Shown: positions 61,134-64,000 of the stretch, one piece after another
Position numbering within the stretch: the first letter of the stretch is position 1
Layout of the letters: each line of letters starts with the position of its first letter
From: Larimichthys crocea
Lineage: Eukaryota; Chordata; Actinopteri; Sciaenidae
Length of the DNA: 64,000 nucleotides
Assembly: GCF_000972845.2 (NCBI RefSeq)
Contig: NC_040019.1
Coordinates: 9,491,868 to 9,555,867, forward strand
Reading direction: 5' to 3'
Made by a program: the position numbers and the translations under genes
Notes under the pieces: model-generated
Database searches by the model: none
What the model was told of the DNA's origin: nothing
Seen by the model: only the letters and a program-made list of their open reading frames with translations

Positions 61134-64000
61134 ACAGAGCCGGAGTTCAGAGGTGAGCTGGAGAGAGAGAATTCTTAGAACATGTCAGATAGATTTTAGT
61201 TGTAACTCAGGTGGAAAGATTACTTCTCCACTGAGGCGCCAGAGGGGAGAAGAGTCTAACCCCTGGTGAGGTTGAAGAGTCAGGACAGGGCAGTTTACCA
61301 CAGAGAAGGGGGGAGGGGGGATGAATCAGAAGCCGAGTGTGACACTGTAGGGTTGAATCATGATCTGGAGATATAGGGGTGCTGTGCCCTTGGTAGCCTT
61401 GTGGGCCTAACAACAGGGGTTTGAACTGTATGTATGTATGTGAGCAGCCACTGGGTGCCAGTGCAGTGCAGAAGGGGGGTGGGGGGTGGGGGGTGTATTT
61501 TGAAGAATTTATGGAGACAGAAGACGAGCAGGGCTGCAGCATTCTGGTTGAAAGGGTGTCAGAAGTGGATGCGGGAAGACCAAGAGGGAGGAAGAAAATA
61601 CTTTTGCCTGAAGTACAGAGAGTGAGAATGCCTTTCAGGCTTGACAAAAGAAACATTTTTCGGAGTGATGTCGTTCTTTTACAGTAAAAACTTACACGAG
61701 GAGGACCAGAACTTTCTTTGTTTCACACGTGACTGGAAGTAGGAGAAAACAACAAAAAAAAGGAGTGAAATGATGCTGGCAAAAGCTGGCTCTCTGATTT
61801 GCCTGCACATAAAAAAAAACAAAAAGAATAATGATGAGAAAAGCAATCTACAATGCTACATCTCTCGCTACATCTTCCAAGATGTTTAAAAAAAAACAAA
61901 AAAAACACCCACTGTTCTTCCATCGGTCTTTAAAATACACCATTACACAGCTGCGAGCAGATAATACAAGTTATGGTCATGTGGTGAGCATTCGTCGGTT
62001 CATCAGCGATCTCCTCCCAATCCTCTCCTTACACGTACACAAGGGAGCTAGAAAACAACCAACAGAAATTTTGACATCCAGCGTGAAACAGCTTGTTTGT
62101 AATTTCTATGGCTGCCATGCTGTTTGGATTCATCCCTAACTGGGATAATTACCCAGCATTTGAAAAAGAAGTGTGCAACAAAAGACAGCACAGACAAAAG
62201 GAAAAGGACCTTGTTCAGAACAGTTGTCTCTACCAGAAATTATACATAACATGCAAAAGTGGCCACTTAAAAACAGACACAGAACATTTTCACTTAGGTT
62301 TGAATCCAAAGTTATTGTTCAGTATGAAAGGTCAACTGACAACATGGACTCTACAGACACATCTACAGATATGAAAATGTCAATATCTCAAAATTTCATC
62401 GCCAGCTGCTACAGAACACCTCAAATTACTCAATTATTTAGAGGAACAGTTGCCCTAAAAACATATTTCACTTTACCTGTAGTGGTGTCTACCCATGCAG
62501 ACATTTTATTAGTTCAGGTTTTTAGACATCTTTCTGAGATTTGTGTCCAAATCCCAACCCTAAAACCACCAAGGTGAATTGTGTTTAGGTCTTTCTAAAA
62601 ACAATAGCTGGTATTCCTCATAATCTTCTATATATCTTGGTCAAAAGTAGTATGAAAAACTGTGTTGCAGTTTTTTTATTGTAATGTGGGTTCAATTTGG
62701 GTGACTCTTGAGTAATAAAAAAAGAAAAGGGAGAAAATTTCAAATGCATTTCAAAGACATTTACATTCACAATGAAATGAATATAGCTGAATTATAGACT
62801 ACGTCATATAATCTGAATTAAACATTTAATGTCTCCTATCACATTGTCAATCAATCCAACCGGCCTTCTGGCTATTTCCCTATCATTGCTTTGAAACTGT
62901 TGCCACAGTTGCCCTTGAGAGCCATCCACCAATTTGTTGGACTGCACAATCAAAGATTTATAAGAGCTGGGGTGTGTAGCCGATCCAATTGCATGTAATA
63001 TGCTTAATAGCTGTAATATCTGTTATTTGAATAAACGCTTGGTGCGAATGGGGCCTGTCAGATGAGTCATAACAAAGATAAAGCACCCTGTGTCACCCAG
63101 GGCACAGACACCCAGATGATAGATTAAATAGTTATTAAAGGACAGCATCCGAAAACAGGCTAATTTGTAGTGCAATAAAACAATCAGAGATGTTTACCTT
63201 GAGACTTGTGTTACAATCTCTTATTATAGCTGCAGCTACAGCTGAGTTGATGAATGTTTCCATTGAGGGAAGGAGATCTGGTGACTTCTCATGGCCAATA
63301 TTGATTAGCCCTGGGAGGTGATGCTGTCAATGAAACAGCCTCTGATGGACAGTACAGTCTGGAGTACTGTGGAGTAGTGTCTGTACATGAGAGATTGTGT
63401 GCATGCAAGCTTTAATGGTAGACAACTGACTAATTTACACGTTGCAGGATGCTGTCCAGCCAATCTTAATTGATGGTCAATATGGTGCCTGTCAGATATA
63501 CAGCATGTTTCACATAGAATCAAACTTAGCCTAAAGACTAAAGAAGAAACATTAGGACTTGAAATTATGCCTTGCTGCAGGGAGAGACATGTTGAGTAGG
63601 ATGATATGAAAAGTGTTACAAGTGTTTCTTGTTGTACAATATTATATTACTCGATGTTTTTGTCACTCTCTTTCCTCTTCAGACCCCCACGCACACACAC
63701 AAAGCACTCAACCTCACTTTTATTCCCCTGGGTCGTGCATAGGCAATTTTTTTTTGTACCTTGATATCTCTGTTGGCCTGCCTTAGGAAATTGTGGAAAT
63801 GAACTCTGTTGGCCGGGAGCATTACCATAAAGATGAAGCTTAGTAATGCAGAGTGAGGGGGCATGCAGGCCAGCTAGTTGTGGAACCGATTAAAGCCATC
63901 GCTTTTTTTCAACTTTATTATTCCACATGCACTTTCTCACGTTCTCTTAACCCCCAATTACGTCTGTCCATCCTGGCAAACTTTTGCCTTTCTTTACAGT

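Noticed and set aside
61207..61656. 149-codon minus-strand ORF with Pro/Ser-rich sequence
   Set aside because: Antisense of G-rich low-complexity and repeat-like sequence; considered as an upstream astn2 exon but it lacks family residues and proper splice sites.

Overview
The window looks like a teleost fish nuclear genome. Coding exons are small and separated by large introns with GT-AG boundaries. CA/GT microsatellites are frequent, and several interspersed repeats match families I remember from ray-finned fish. I see no bacterial features (operons, Shine-Dalgarno-led ORF chains, CRISPR).

Two genes are supported. The first is astn2 (astrotactin-2) on the minus strand, represented by seven consecutive internal coding exons: 54565-54689, 53262-53366, 52809-52988, 40322-40644, 32594-32727, 30473-30621 and 9327-9468. 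Together they hold 1158 nt (386 codons). Every exon-exon junction keeps the reading frame, which is the strongest evidence for the model. They encode the extracellular/lumenal MACPF (perforin-like) region, the cysteine-rich part after it and the first part of the fibronectin type III region. Upstream exons (N-terminus, transmembrane segments, EGF-like domains) should lie beyond position 64000. The last exons should lie before position 1; I could not find them in 1-9326.

The second gene is trim32 on the plus strand, nested in the 12.2 kb astn2 intron 40645-52808 and transcribed against its host. Its whole 683-codon reading frame (46562-48613) is in one exon: RING, B-box, coiled coil and C-terminal NHL repeats. 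A probable non-coding first exon ends at 45753, and a GC-rich proximal region with CCAAT and CRE-like elements lies before it. This nested pair is known from other vertebrates and makes astn2 rather than astn1 the better name for the host.

The remaining ~95% is intron. It carries microsatellites, diverged copies of teleost repeats (two of one family at ~930-1265 and ~57895-58200; three of a TIR-bearing family at ~43454-43606, ~51755-51900 and ~54876-55106; a V-SINE/HE1-like SINE at ~28660-28875), a direct duplication at 26722-27111/27743-28177, and several perfect hairpins. The most notable points are a 160-nt mirror-symmetric homopurine tract that directly forms the polypyrimidine tract of an astn2 splice acceptor, and an RFX X-box palindrome upstream of trim32. 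I found no sign of a wholly new biological system.
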